DNA of 64,000 nt from an uncultured Lachnospiraceae bacterium (GCA_934437985.1 CAKSBI010000002.1:55159-119158), one strand, 5' to 3'; counted from the first letter of the stretch, positions 18,867-27,728 are shown. A program made the numbers and translations. The notes: generated by a model not told the origin, from the sequence alone.

Positions 18867-19448
18867 ATGAAAATAATAAAAGCGTTTAATAAGAAAAATA
18901 TATTAATAATTGCCGTTGCAGTCATTGTGTGTGCGGTGATAATGGGCGCTGTCTTGGTTCTGGTCACTGACAGTGGCAGCAGAGCTGACCAAAGGAGGGC
19001 ACAGCAGCTGTCAGCTGATACCGAAAACGAGCTTGCTAATCTGAAAAAAGATATTCCGGAGCCTGACAGGGATACCTTTATAACAGTCGGTGATAAGGTG
19101 GTTGTAGGCTTTGTAACAATTAAAAGCCTGAAGCTTGGATATCCGGTGTTAAATGTATTTAATGACAATACATACAGATATTCATTATGCAGGAACGGTG
19201 ATGGTATGCCATGGGATATTGAGGGTATGACTATATACGGCATAGACTCATTTACAGACACACTGGAGAATATAAAAGAAGGGGATACGCTTATATTTGA
19301 AGACCTTGCAGGGGAAAAGTATGAGTACATATATAAGATACAAAATGAAGATAATAATATAAATGAAGTTATTGATTATGGGATAAATATATGCGGTGTG
19401 GATAAAAATGGAAATGTTAAAAGGAGCTTTTGCTTTGTGAAAAGATAA
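18867..19448 (+). CDS. Sortase-like membrane protein without the catalytic residues
   Basis: A 193-residue protein with a basic start, one membrane helix (about residues 12-34, ILIIAVAVIVCAVIMGAVLVLV) and an extracytoplasmic domain. That domain reads like a class B/D sortase barrel: VGFVTIKSLKLGYPVLN, then MTIYGIDSF where sortases have I-x-G-H-N/R, then LENIKEGDTLIFEDLAGEKYEYIYKI. The catalytic His position is Ile-Asp, and no T-L-x-T-C motif is seen; the only late Cys are in INICGVD and RSFCFVKR. Sortase ancestry is inferred from pattern, not proven. The ATG at 18867 is preferred over 18801, because GGGAG lies 7 bases upstream and the longer start would be translated from a repeat element. 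It sits behind two giant secreted proteins that lack sorting signals. Confidence 0.5.
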   Translation: MKIIKAFNKKNILIIAVAVIVCAVIMGAVLVLVTDSGSRADQRRAQQLSADTENELANLKKDIPEPDRDTFITVGDKVVVGFVTIKSLKLGYPVLNVFNDNTYRYSLCRNGDGMPWDIEGMTIYGIDSFTDTLENIKEGDTLIFEDLAGEKYEYIYKIQNEDNNINEVIDYGINICGVDKNGNVKRSFCFVKR

Positions 19449-19456
19449 ATGGGAAC

Positions 19457-20353
19457 TTAACTTTGATTAACTTTCCTGTATGCAGATGGTGTCTCGTGCA
19501 TTATTTTCAGAAAAGTACGATTATAGTAGCTGATATTGTTATAGCCGCAAAGTATAGCAATATCAGCTATGCTTTTGTCAGAACCTTTAAGGTAGTCACA
19601 GCTTTTCAGGATGCGGATCCTGTTGATGTATGTAAATGGAGTATAGCCTGTAAATTCACGGAAAACCCTGCAAAAATGCCCTTCACTTAATCCGCATATA
19701 GAAGCAAGGTCTGATAATTCTATGTTATCAGCATAATTATTATTAATATGGTCAATACATGTGCTAAGCTGCGAATACAGTCGTGTGTATGCGTGGTTGT
19801 TGTGTATGCTGTTAAAGTGGTTGTTGTACATAAGCTGCCATATTATGAGCAGGCGTCCACGGAGCTCAAGCTCCACAGATTCTACATCGGAATGCATTCT
19901 GGAATAGACAGGCAGCAGTACATTGATAATGTCGTCATGCCAGTCAAGTGAATGGTCAAAGTGAATAACACTCTTTCTCCTGTTATAGAATACAGGGTTG
20001 GTATATTGTCTGCAGTATACCGGAACCACATCCATTATCATTGCAAAATCGAATACAAAAGCACGGAAAGAACACACACAAACCGAACCGGCTGCTTTTT
20101 TGGCGTAATGCAGCTGGCTTGGCGGAATGAAAATGGCATCTCCTGCCTTTAAGTGGTAAAGAGCATCTTCTATGTACATATCAAGCTCTCCGGATTCCAT
20201 ATAGAACAATTCCATTTCATTATGATAGTGAATATACAGTGCCGGTTGAACGTCATCGGTAACTTCTGTATAGTGGATAGAGTACGGACGTGATGCTGTG
20301 CGGTGTGTAACCTGTTCGGCATAACGTGGTTCATTGTCTGGTATAATACTCAA
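19457..20353 (-). CDS. AraC-family transcriptional regulator with cupin sensor domain
   Basis: A 298-residue protein. The N-terminal third is an AraC-type cupin: IHYHNEMELFYMESGELDMYIEDALYHLKAGDAIFIPPSQLH has the H-x-H and G-D-x-x-x-I-P-P pattern. The C-terminal 100 residues are the double helix-turn-helix: IELSDLASICGLSEGHFCRVFREFTGYTPFTYINRIRI and KSIADIAILCGYNNISYYNRTFLKIMHETPSAYRK. It presumably senses a sugar or related small molecule. It is divergent from the LtaS-like gene (253 bases between), and the GH31 glycosidase lies beyond that. The start is uncertain: the frame has no early ATG. A TTG at 20353 directly abuts AGGGAG, so the true initiator could be a few codons away. Its 3' end is 8 bases from the convergent sortase-like gene. 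Confidence 0.85.
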   Translation of the reverse strand: MSIIPDNEPRYAEQVTHRTASRPYSIHYTEVTDDVQPALYIHYHNEMELFYMESGELDMYIEDALYHLKAGDAIFIPPSQLHYAKKAAGSVCVCSFRAFVFDFAMIMDVVPVYCRQYTNPVFYNRRKSVIHFDHSLDWHDDIINVLLPVYSRMHSDVESVELELRGRLLIIWQLMYNNHFNSIHNNHAYTRLYSQLSTCIDHINNNYADNIELSDLASICGLSEGHFCRVFREFTGYTPFTYINRIRILKSCDYLKGSDKSIADIAILCGYNNISYYNRTFLKIMHETPSAYRKVNQS

Positions 20354-20482
20354 CTCCCTGTCTTTTGTTATCGCTGGATTAATTATATAATATCCGGAAC
20401 GGTAATTCCATATTAAATTAGCAGAGATATTTTTACTAATAAGTGGGATAAAAAGAATATTTTACTTTTGTAATATGTGTTC

Positions 20483-20511
20483 TTGACATGGACTTATTAT
20501 TCCAATACAAT
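20483..20511 (+). promoter_or_regulatory. Sigma-A promoter for the LtaS-like gene
   Basis: TTGACA (20483-20488), a 17-base spacer and TACAAT (20506-20511) predict transcription from about 20518. The leader of about 90 bases contains a hairpin: GGTGAGT near 20527 pairs with ACTTACC near 20555, enclosing CCC/GGG. Its role is unknown. Confidence 0.65.
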
Positions 20512-20606
20512 TATAATTCAGACGAGGGTGAGTTCCCGATCCTGAGAGGGTAGTACTTACCTATGAATTACACGAAAATATAATTATGTATAGGAAGAAA
20601 GCTTTT

Positions 20607-22358
20607 ATGAATGAACATGTTAATGATGCAAAACGTTACAGGAAGAAAATCCGTGGTAATCTTTTAATTAATTCTATTGTGTATATAGTGTATTTGCTTG
20701 CAGCAGTAGTATTCGTTGTCTGTATGTGGTCTAAGACCACATTTAATGTTGGACTGAATGAGATACTGATAACACTGGCCGGACCACTTGATGGTACCGG
20801 GGGTGATACTTTAAGCAGGGCACTTATGTATTGTGTTCCAAGGGTATTTTTAATAATGAGTATCATTACTGCATTTTATGTGTACGTATATATCAGGGCC
20901 GGAAGACTGACAAAAAAAGCATTTGCAGATGTAAAGCCGGATGAGACATCAGATGATATGCAGGATGAAGTAACCGGACAGGGGCATACTGCTTTGAAGC
21001 TGCCAAAAAAGCTTATCGTTATCAGACGCATTGTCGCAGCCGTAAGCCCGCTTATGGCAGCAGCAGCACTGCTGTATGTTAATTACAGTTACAGTGTGGC
21101 TGAATATGTTGCCACGAAGAATACTGTATCTACAATATATGAGCAGAATTATGTTGATCCCGAATCAGTCGAGATAAAGCAGGAGGGAAAAAAGAAAAAC
21201 CTTATCCAGATATATGTTGAGAGTATGGAGATAAGCTATGCATCAACTGATGATGGCGGCCTGCAGGAGGAGAATCTCATACCAAGGCTAAGTAAGCTTG
21301 CCAGGGATAATGTGTCATTTACTAATACTGATGGAAGTACATTAGGTGGATTTTATTCTAATTATGGTGCGACATGGACATTTGGTGCATTGTATACTTC
21401 ATTGTCGGGAGTGCCGTACAACCTTCCGGTTGAGGATAACGCAGTGCCTAACTCCACTGAATATGCTACGGGACTTACGACTCTTGGGGATATCCTGAAA
21501 AATGACGGATATCATAACGAGTTCCTCTGCGGTTCAGATTCTAATTTTGCGGGGAGAAAGCAATTCCTAAAGACGCATGGTGATTATGAGATATATGATT
21601 ATTATACAGCGATAGAAAAGAAGGCCATTATGCCAAGCTATTATGCATGGTGGGGATTTGAAGACCAGAAGCTGTACTCAATAGCCAAGGACGAGCTTAA
21701 CAGGCTTGCAGATTCTGACGAACCATTTAACTTTACTATGTTAACGGCAGATACACATTTCCCGGATGGATACAGGTGTGAGCTGTGTGAGAATAAGTAT
21801 GATGAGTTTGCGGCTAATGTTGTTGACTGTACGGACAGACAGCTTACGGAGTTTATAAGCTGGATTAAGGAGCAGCCATTTTTTGAGGATTCTGTTATTG
21901 TAGTCATGGGTGACCATCCGCGTATGGATACTGTGCTTGTTGAAGGTGCGGTATGGGATCAGAGGAGAATATATAATTGTATTATTAATGGAACGGTTCC
22001 TGAGCAGTCAAGGATGGTCAGCCGCCAGTTTTCAACATTTGATATGTTCCCGACGATTCTTGCATCTATGGGGTATACAATTGAGGGTGACAAGTTAGGG
22101 CTTGGTACCAATCTCTATTCTGATAAGCAGACACTTGCTGAGCAGATGCCGATGCATGAGCTTGAGCAGCAGCTTTCAATGAAGTCTGACTTTTATCTGA
22201 AGGAGTTTGCACCTGAATTGCTTGACGAGGATCTTAGTACTATAACGAAAAAGATAAAACATGTAAAAGACAAGAAGGCCCTTAAGAAGATTAGGAAGGC
22301 AAAGAGGAAGCAGGAGAGAGAAAAGCTTAAAGAAGGTCAGGATAATCAGCAGGAATAA
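20607..22358 (+). CDS. LTA synthase-family phosphoglycerol transferase (sulfatase-fold membrane enzyme)
   Basis: About 583 residues: three N-terminal membrane helices (about 18-40, 73-95, 140-160) and an extracellular alkaline-phosphatase/sulfatase-fold domain. Metal and catalytic motifs are visible. IQIYVESME supplies the first metal ligand. GSTLGGFYSNYGATWT is where LtaS-type enzymes carry the catalytic Thr. LTADTHFPDGY and IVVMGDHPRMDT supply the later metal-binding His and Asp. The family moves glycerol phosphate from phosphatidylglycerol onto lipoteichoic acid or periplasmic glycans. Canonical LtaS has five helices, so a related phosphoglycerol transferase (OpgB-like) is possible. The C-terminal 60 residues are a Lys/Arg-rich tail. 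ATG 20607 has AGGAAG 9 bases upstream; an in-frame ATG at 20586 has none. Confidence 0.8.
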   Translation: MNEHVNDAKRYRKKIRGNLLINSIVYIVYLLAAVVFVVCMWSKTTFNVGLNEILITLAGPLDGTGGDTLSRALMYCVPRVFLIMSIITAFYVYVYIRAGRLTKKAFADVKPDETSDDMQDEVTGQGHTALKLPKKLIVIRRIVAAVSPLMAAAALLYVNYSYSVAEYVATKNTVSTIYEQNYVDPESVEIKQEGKKKNLIQIYVESMEISYASTDDGGLQEENLIPRLSKLARDNVSFTNTDGSTLGGFYSNYGATWTFGALYTSLSGVPYNLPVEDNAVPNSTEYATGLTTLGDILKNDGYHNEFLCGSDSNFAGRKQFLKTHGDYEIYDYYTAIEKKAIMPSYYAWWGFEDQKLYSIAKDELNRLADSDEPFNFTMLTADTHFPDGYRCELCENKYDEFAANVVDCTDRQLTEFISWIKEQPFFEDSVIVVMGDHPRMDTVLVEGAVWDQRRIYNCIINGTVPEQSRMVSRQFSTFDMFPTILASMGYTIEGDKLGLGTNLYSDKQTLAEQMPMHELEQQLSMKSDFYLKEFAPELLDEDLSTITKKIKHVKDKKALKKIRKAKRKQEREKLKEGQDNQQE

Positions 22359-22365
22359 TAATGTC

Positions 22366-22448
22366 AAAATAGTGTTATTTTTTGTTAATATAATTGTAGA
22401 TTAGTATTATGGATCACAATATAATATATGCAAAGATAACACTATTTT
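22366..22448. repeat. 83-bp element with perfect 13-bp inverted ends
   Basis: AAAATAGTGTTAT (22366-22378) is the exact reverse complement of ATAACACTATTTT (22436-22448), with 57 AT-rich bases between. It fills the gap between the LtaS-like and GH31 genes. It could be a large stem-loop terminator followed by a short T stretch, or a small inverted-repeat element. Confidence 0.6.
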
Positions 22449-22521
22449 TATGACAAAGGATCTGAGGGCGGCGTTATACGTTATACCTGACGGATTCCGT
22501 GTCAGGCTGAAAGGAGATATT

Positions 22522-24498
22522 ATGGGTAAGATAACATTATGTGAGGACAGACTGATATTTGAGAGGCGCGATGAACTGACGGTAATAGAGCCATATGGCC
22601 CGGACTGTCTCAGGGTTCGCTCAACAAGGAATAATAAGATACTTGATGAGGACTGGACCCTTCTTCCGCCAAAGGATGGTGCTGAATGTGTCATAACCGG
22701 GGATGAGAAAGAGGCGGTTATTAAAAATGGGATGATGTCTGCCAGGATTGAGGCGGGTTTTCCGTGGTATGGTGGCATTATATCATATTACCGTAAAGAC
22801 AAAATGATACTTCATACAAAGTTTGAAGGGGATTACACCGGAAGAAATGTACATACTGAGGGTGACCATTACCAGGTTAAGATGATATTTGACGCTAATA
22901 AGGGCGAGCATATATACGGACTTGGCCAGGAGCAGGAGGATCAGTTTGACAGAAAGGGAAGCACGGTTAACCTGCAGCATTACAATACAAAGTCAGCAGT
23001 GCCGGTGATATATTCTTCACTCGGTTACGGATTTTTCTGGAACAATCCGGCACCGGGAAGATGTGAGACAACTAATAACCATACTATGTGGGTAGCTGAC
23101 AGTGCATATCAGGCAGATTTCCTTGTATACGCAGGTGAGACACCGGCTGATGTCATGAAGATATACTGTGACCTTACAGGCTATGCACCAAAGTTCCCTG
23201 AATGGGCGGCAGGCTTCTGGCAGAGTAAGCTAAGATACGAGAGCCAGGATGACCTTCTTGAGGTTGCAGGTGAGTATAAGAAAAGAGGTGTACCGCTTGC
23301 GGCAATAGTAATAGATTATTTCCACTGGACGGAGCAGGGAGAGTGGAAGTTTGACCCTGAATACTGGCCTGACCCGGAAGCAATGTGTGCAGAGCTTAAG
23401 GAGATGGGAGTTGAGCCTGTTGTATCAATATGGCCTACTATCAATCCGGCAAGTGAGAATTATGCAGAGATGAATGATGCTAACATGTTAGTCAGGACAG
23501 AAAATGGACAATTTGGTACATTTGACTTCTATGGGCAGCAGACATTTATCGATCCGACCAATCCTGCAACAAGAAAGTATGTATGGAATATTGTAAAAGA
23601 GAACTATTATAAAAAAGGCATTAAGACATTCTGGCTTGATGAGGCTGAGCCTGAGGTGCACCCACAGCAGTATTCTAACCTTAAGTTCTATGCAGGAAAT
23701 GGAGCGCAGAGTGCAATGCTTTATCCTTATTGTTATTCCCGGATGTTCTATGAGGGACTTAAAGAGGAAGGCGAGGAAGAAAATATTATTCTTACAAGGG
23801 CTGCATATCCCGGAATACAGAAGTTTGGTGCGCTTGTATGGAATGGGGATATTAATTCAACATTTGATGCACTCAGAATGAGTGTTAAGACCGGCCTGTC
23901 GATGGCAATGTGTGGAATACCATGGTGGAACAGTGATATAGGCGGATTTTTTAACGGAGATATTGAGTCGGATTATTTCAGGGAGCTTATTGTCAGGTGG
24001 ATGCAGTTTGGACTGTTCTGTCCGGTAATGAGGCTTCATGGGGTAAGGGTGCGTACGGCAGGACAGGTTGACCGTCATCCGGGGGTTAAGGAACGCAGCG
24101 GCGGAGATAACGAGATATGGAGCTTTGGTGAAAGGAATTATGAGATAATTAAGTCATTAATTGAGCTTCGTGAGCGTCTCAAACCATATATATGTCATTA
24201 TATGGATATAACGTCAGAGACCGGGGCACCGATAATGAGGCCTATGTTCTGGGATTACCATGCTGATGAGAACTGCTATGCGCTTGAGGATCAATATATG
24301 TTTGGTGGGGATATATTATTTGCACCAATTGTTGTTGAGGGCTGTACGGACCGGGAAGTATATCTCCCGGCAGGAAAATGGATCAATGTTAATACTAAGG
24401 CTGTGGTCGATGGCGGAAGGTATATTACATGCCATGCAGAGATTAATGAATTTATAGCATTTGTAAAGGAAGGCAGCAGTGTGATAGAGGTATTTTAA
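22522..24498 (+). CDS. Glycoside hydrolase family 31 (alpha-xylosidase or alpha-glucosidase)
   Basis: A 658-residue cytoplasmic enzyme with no signal peptide. The N-terminal 200 residues are the GH31 beta-sandwich (GEHIYGLGQEQEDQFDRKG). The (beta/alpha)8 barrel follows with PEWAAGFWQSKLRY and VVIDYFHWTEQGEWKFDP. The nucleophile Asp is in KTFWLDEAEPE (about residue 373) and the acid/base Asp in LVWNGDINSTFDALR (about 443), close to the spacing known for the family. GIPWWNSDIGGF and FGLFCPVMRLHG are further conserved blocks. The family retains configuration and removes alpha-linked xylose or glucose from oligosaccharide ends; the barrel motifs look YicI-like, but specificity is unproven. ATG 22522 has AAGGAG 5 bases upstream; the frame also has an ATG at 22450 without a ribosome site. 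Confidence 0.88.
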   Translation: MGKITLCEDRLIFERRDELTVIEPYGPDCLRVRSTRNNKILDEDWTLLPPKDGAECVITGDEKEAVIKNGMMSARIEAGFPWYGGIISYYRKDKMILHTKFEGDYTGRNVHTEGDHYQVKMIFDANKGEHIYGLGQEQEDQFDRKGSTVNLQHYNTKSAVPVIYSSLGYGFFWNNPAPGRCETTNNHTMWVADSAYQADFLVYAGETPADVMKIYCDLTGYAPKFPEWAAGFWQSKLRYESQDDLLEVAGEYKKRGVPLAAIVIDYFHWTEQGEWKFDPEYWPDPEAMCAELKEMGVEPVVSIWPTINPASENYAEMNDANMLVRTENGQFGTFDFYGQQTFIDPTNPATRKYVWNIVKENYYKKGIKTFWLDEAEPEVHPQQYSNLKFYAGNGAQSAMLYPYCYSRMFYEGLKEEGEEENIILTRAAYPGIQKFGALVWNGDINSTFDALRMSVKTGLSMAMCGIPWWNSDIGGFFNGDIESDYFRELIVRWMQFGLFCPVMRLHGVRVRTAGQVDRHPGVKERSGGDNEIWSFGERNYEIIKSLIELRERLKPYICHYMDITSETGAPIMRPMFWDYHADENCYALEDQYMFGGDILFAPIVVEGCTDREVYLPAGKWINVNTKAVVDGGRYITCHAEINEFIAFVKEGSSVIEVF

Positions 24499-24547
24499 TG
24501 ATTGTTGCATATTAAGATTAATCCGGCAGGCAAAAGGAGAGAATTTA

Positions 24548-25693
24548 ATGAAAGAGATAACAATTGAAGGGCTTAACCGGCTCCCGGGGGATTCATACAG
24601 GCTGATAGATATCAGGGACGAAGGAAGTGCGTTGTATGGAATGATAGATGGGGCGGTTAATATTCCTGTTTCACAGATTATGGATGATCCGGAGGGATGT
24701 ATGGAGCATTTCCCGAAGGATAAGGACATTATATTTTACTGTCAGAGGGGAGAAAAATCCCGGGAGATTGCTGATGGTATGGAGAAGCGTGGAATAGGCT
24801 GCTTTAGTCTTGCCGGTGGATATAATGCATTTTTAATGGATACATTAAGTACCGGGGCTGATGGGGATTATAAGGAAAAGGCAGAGAATAGTATCAGAAA
24901 AAAGTTTCATAAGCAGTTGTTTTCCCCATTTGCAAAAGCTTGTAAAACCTACAGGCTGATACAGGATGGTGACCATATAGCTGTCTGTATATCAGGTGGT
25001 AAGGATTCGATGCTTATGGCAAAGCTTTTTCAGGAGATACAGAGACACAGGCAGGTTAACTTTGAACTGACATTTCTGGTAATGGATCCCGGATACAATA
25101 AGGAAAACAGGGCATTAATAGAGAGTAATGCAAAAAAACTGGGTATACCGGTAACTATATTTGAGAGCACGATCTTTGATGCGGTTGATACAGTTGAGAA
25201 GAGCCCGTGTTACCTGTGTGCGAGGATGAGAAGGGGATATCTTTACAGCAAGGCAAAGGAGCTTGGATGTAATAAGATAGCCCTTGGGCATCATTATGAT
25301 GATGTGATAGAGACGATTCTTATGGGAATGCTTCACAGCGGACAGATCCAGACTATGATGCCAAAGCTTCACAGCACCAATTTTGAGGGAATGGAGCTGA
25401 TAAGACCGCTCTATCTTATCAGGGAAGCGGATATATGTAAGTGGAGGGATTATAACGGACTTTATTTCCTGCAGTGTGCATGCCATTTTACGGAGACCTG
25501 CAGCACCTGCCACGAGGATGGTACGACATCTTCAAAGCGTCTGGAGACAAAGAAGCTTATTGCCAGGTTAAAAGAAACTAACCCATTCGTTGAGGGTAAT
25601 ATATTCAAAAGTGTTGAAAATGTTAATCTGAGCACTGTCATTGCATACAAGAAGGACGGAGTGAAGCACCATTTTGTGGATGAATATGAATGA
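24548..25693 (+). CDS. Rhodanese-PP-loop ATPase fusion (TtcA/TilS-like tRNA thiolation-type protein)
   Basis: A 381-residue fusion. Residues 1-100 are a rhodanese domain (YRLIDIRDEGSALYGMIDGAVNIP) with an intact active-site loop YCQRGEKSREIA that can carry a persulfide. Residues about 120-370 are an N-type ATP pyrophosphatase like TtcA: AVCISGGKDSMLMAKLFQ is the PP-loop, with CYLCARMRRGYLY and ALGHHYDDVIETILMGML as the conserved TtcA-type blocks. A Cys cluster (CACHFTETCSTC) lies near residue 320. The domain pairing suggests the rhodanese supplies sulfur to an adenylated substrate, probably a tRNA base as in TtcA 2-thiocytidine formation, but this is inference. It overlaps the HydE gene by about 14 bases. 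Confidence 0.8.
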   Translation: MKEITIEGLNRLPGDSYRLIDIRDEGSALYGMIDGAVNIPVSQIMDDPEGCMEHFPKDKDIIFYCQRGEKSREIADGMEKRGIGCFSLAGGYNAFLMDTLSTGADGDYKEKAENSIRKKFHKQLFSPFAKACKTYRLIQDGDHIAVCISGGKDSMLMAKLFQEIQRHRQVNFELTFLVMDPGYNKENRALIESNAKKLGIPVTIFESTIFDAVDTVEKSPCYLCARMRRGYLYSKAKELGCNKIALGHHYDDVIETILMGMLHSGQIQTMMPKLHSTNFEGMELIRPLYLIREADICKWRDYNGLYFLQCACHFTETCSTCHEDGTTSSKRLETKKLIARLKETNPFVEGNIFKSVENVNLSTVIAYKKDGVKHHFVDEYE

Positions 25694-26741
25694 AGACATG
25701 AAGCATATCATTGATAAATTATATAATACGTCAGATATTGATAACGGAGAGTTAAAGCTTCTTTTAGAAGCAGATGATACGGTTGATGAATATCTGTATC
25801 ACTGTGCGGATACAAAACGTCAGGAAATATATGGCAGAGAAGTATTCCTGAGGGGCTTGATTGAATTTACCAATTACTGTAAAAATAACTGTTATTACTG
25901 TGGAATACGCCATGGTAACAGAAAGCTTGACAGATACCGTCTTACAAAAGAAGATATTTTGAAATGCTGTGATGAAGGGTATGTGCTTGGGTACCGTACA
26001 TTTGTGCTTCAGGGTGGTGAAGATCCTTATTATACGGATGAATATATATGTGGGATAATCAGTGATATACACAAAAGGTATCCTGATTGTGCGATAACAC
26101 TGTCAATTGGCGAAAAAGAAAAAGAAAGCTATCAGACTTTTTTTGATGCAGGGGCAGGGAGATACCTGTTACGCCATGAGACAGCGGACGATGGACATTA
26201 CCGGAAGCTGCATCCCGGGGATATGAGTGCCATACATCGCAGGCAGTGTCTCTTTACCCTCAAAGAGATAGGATATCAGGTCGGAACAGGGATTATGGTA
26301 GGTTCACCATTTCAAACGACTGATAATATTATTGAGGATATTCGTTTTATGCAGGAATTAGATCCGGAGATGATCGGGATCGGCCCTTATCTGAGGCATG
26401 TTGATACTCCGTTTGCTGAATATCAGAATGGCAGCCTGGAATTAACATTACGCCTGATTGCCATATTCAGGCTGATATTCCCATATGCGCTGATTCCGGC
26501 AACTACGGCACTTGGTACAATCCATCCATCAGGGAGGGAAATGGGTTTAAAAGCCGGTGCTAACGTTGTAATGCCAAATCTTTCACCTACTGATTACAGG
26601 AGCCTGTACAGTCTGTATGATAATAAAATATGCACAGGGGATGAGTCTGCCCAGTGCAGAAGCTGTCTGGAGCGCAGGGTCAGCAGCGCCGGATACCAGG
26701 TCGTTACGGCAATAGGGGATTGTAAAAAAAATAATGCTTGA
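25680..26741 (+). CDS. hydE: [FeFe]-hydrogenase H-cluster radical SAM maturase HydE
   Basis: About 353 residues, the usual HydE length. The radical SAM cluster motif is C-x3-C-x2-C in FTNYCKNNCYYCGIRHGN. Further HydE features are YRTFVLQGGEDPYYTDEY, CAITLSIGEKEKESY, RYLLRHETADDGHYRKLHP, GTGIMVGSPFQTTDNI and GIGPYLRHVDTPFAEY. HydE works with HydF and HydG to build the 2Fe subcluster of [FeFe] hydrogenase; no HydF, HydG or hydrogenase gene is in this window. The start is uncertain: ATGs at 25680, 25686 and 25698 are in frame, all overlapping or touching the end of the rhodanese fusion gene, and none has a good ribosome site, which points to coupled translation. Confidence 0.9.
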   Translation: MNMNEDMKHIIDKLYNTSDIDNGELKLLLEADDTVDEYLYHCADTKRQEIYGREVFLRGLIEFTNYCKNNCYYCGIRHGNRKLDRYRLTKEDILKCCDEGYVLGYRTFVLQGGEDPYYTDEYICGIISDIHKRYPDCAITLSIGEKEKESYQTFFDAGAGRYLLRHETADDGHYRKLHPGDMSAIHRRQCLFTLKEIGYQVGTGIMVGSPFQTTDNIIEDIRFMQELDPEMIGIGPYLRHVDTPFAEYQNGSLELTLRLIAIFRLIFPYALIPATTALGTIHPSGREMGLKAGANVVMPNLSPTDYRSLYSLYDNKICTGDESAQCRSCLERRVSSAGYQVVTAIGDCKKNNA

Positions 26742-26766
26742 CACCTTATTGATAATGAAATATAAT
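26738..26766 (+). promoter_or_regulatory. Consensus sigma-A promoter for the Fur-like/rubrerythrin genes
   Basis: TTGACA (26738-26743), a 17-base spacer and TATAAT (26761-26766) form a perfect consensus. The -35 box overlaps the hydE stop codon. Downstream, CCTAAT occurs at 26767 and again near 26785, which could be part of an operator. I could not match it firmly to a Per or Fur box. Confidence 0.75.
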
Positions 26767-26816
26767 CCTAATTAAGAACTATTCCTAATAACGACCGAAT
26801 AGAATAAGGGGAGCTT

Positions 26817-27125
26817 ATGGAAAGAAGACATACGATTCAAAAGGATCTGGTCCTTAAGGCTGTTCAGGATATGAGACGTCATGTAACAGCAGATGAAGTG
26901 TATGAATATGTAAAAGCAGGGCATACCAGTATTGGGAAAGGAACGGTATACAGGAATCTTGCTATTTTAGCCGGAGAAGGAGCTATCCGCAGAGTGGAGG
27001 TTCCGGATGGACCGGACCGCTTTGATTTTACACTTAAGAATCTTTTTTTAAGGGTATATGTCCGGCCTGCCGGGCAAAGACTGATAAGTAACAGTAAAAA
27101 TGGAGGTAAAGATTATGGCAGCTAA
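26817..27125 (+). pseudogene. PerR/Fur-family regulator with internal deletion and frameshift
   Basis: Residues 1-75 are a good Fur/PerR winged-helix domain (MERRHTIQKDLVLKAVQDM, then SIGKGTVYRNLAILAGEGAIRRV, then PDGPDRFDFTLKN). In family members a His/Cys-rich dimerisation and metal-binding domain follows. Here the frame instead runs into 28 unrelated residues and stops at 27125 inside the rubrerythrin gene. Shifting the frame at about 27042 reads [15 protein letters not shown] and stops at 27089-27091, which is the expected C-terminus of a Fur protein with its second CxxC. So the gene has kept both ends but lost roughly 40 codons in the middle, with a frame change. The metal-sensing function should be gone. 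The intact ancestor would have ended just before the rubrerythrin ribosome site. Confidence 0.8.
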
Positions 27126-27657
27126 CAAGTACACGGGAACACAGACAGAGAAGAATCTGCAGGAGGCATTCGCAGGAGAATCACAGGCACGGAATAAGTA
27201 TACTTATTTTGCATCTGTGGCTAAGAAGGAAGGATATGAGCAGATGGCTTCATTGTTCCTTAAGACAGCAGATAATGAGAAAGAGCATGCAAAGATGTGG
27301 TTTAAGGAATTATCCGGACTTGGTGATACTAAGGAGAATCTTGCAGCGGCAGCCGATGGTGAGAATTTTGAGTGGACAGATATGTATGAAGGATTTGCGA
27401 AGACTGCAGAGGAAGAGGGATTCCCGGAGCTTGCGGCAAAGTTCAGGGCTGTAGGGGAGATTGAGAAGCATCATGAGGAGAGATACCGCGTACTCCTTAA
27501 GAATATTGAGACAGCCAGGGTATTCGAGAAGAGTGAAGTTAAGGTATGGGAGTGCCGTAACTGCGGTCATATCGTGGTAGGTACAAAAGCCCCTGAGGTT
27601 TGTCCGGTATGTAATCATCCACAGAGTTATTTTGAGCTTCGTGAGGAGAATTACTGA
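27115..27657 (+). CDS. rbr: Rubrerythrin
   Basis: A 180-residue rubrerythrin. The N-terminal four-helix diiron domain carries the E-x-x-H type ligands ([44 protein letters not shown]). The C-terminal rubredoxin-like domain has two CxxC pairs ([13 protein letters not shown] and [11 protein letters not shown]). The enzyme reduces hydrogen peroxide in anaerobes. ATG 27115 is chosen because GGAGG (27102-27106) is 8 bases upstream. It shares the consensus promoter with the broken PerR-like gene; a PerR-rubrerythrin pair is a common arrangement in clostridia. Confidence 0.93.
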   Translation: MAANKYTGTQTEKNLQEAFAGESQARNKYTYFASVAKKEGYEQMASLFLKTADNEKEHAKMWFKELSGLGDTKENLAAAADGENFEWTDMYEGFAKTAEEEGFPELAAKFRAVGEIEKHHEERYRVLLKNIETARVFEKSEVKVWECRNCGHIVVGTKAPEVCPVCNHPQSYFELREENY

Positions 27658-27728
27658 TCAGGGCATTAATAATAAGATTTACGTACAGAGTGGTAAAATA
27701 TAAGTATGAAAGTAGTACAAAAGTGGTA

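Noticed and set aside
20518-20585. Riboswitch in the leader of the LtaS-like gene
   Set aside because: Only one short hairpin is present; it does not match the c-di-GMP, THF or preQ1 patterns I could recall.
25674-25680. TTG at 25674 as the hydE start
   Set aside because: ATGs follow within a few codons and there is no ribosome site at a suitable distance for the TTG.
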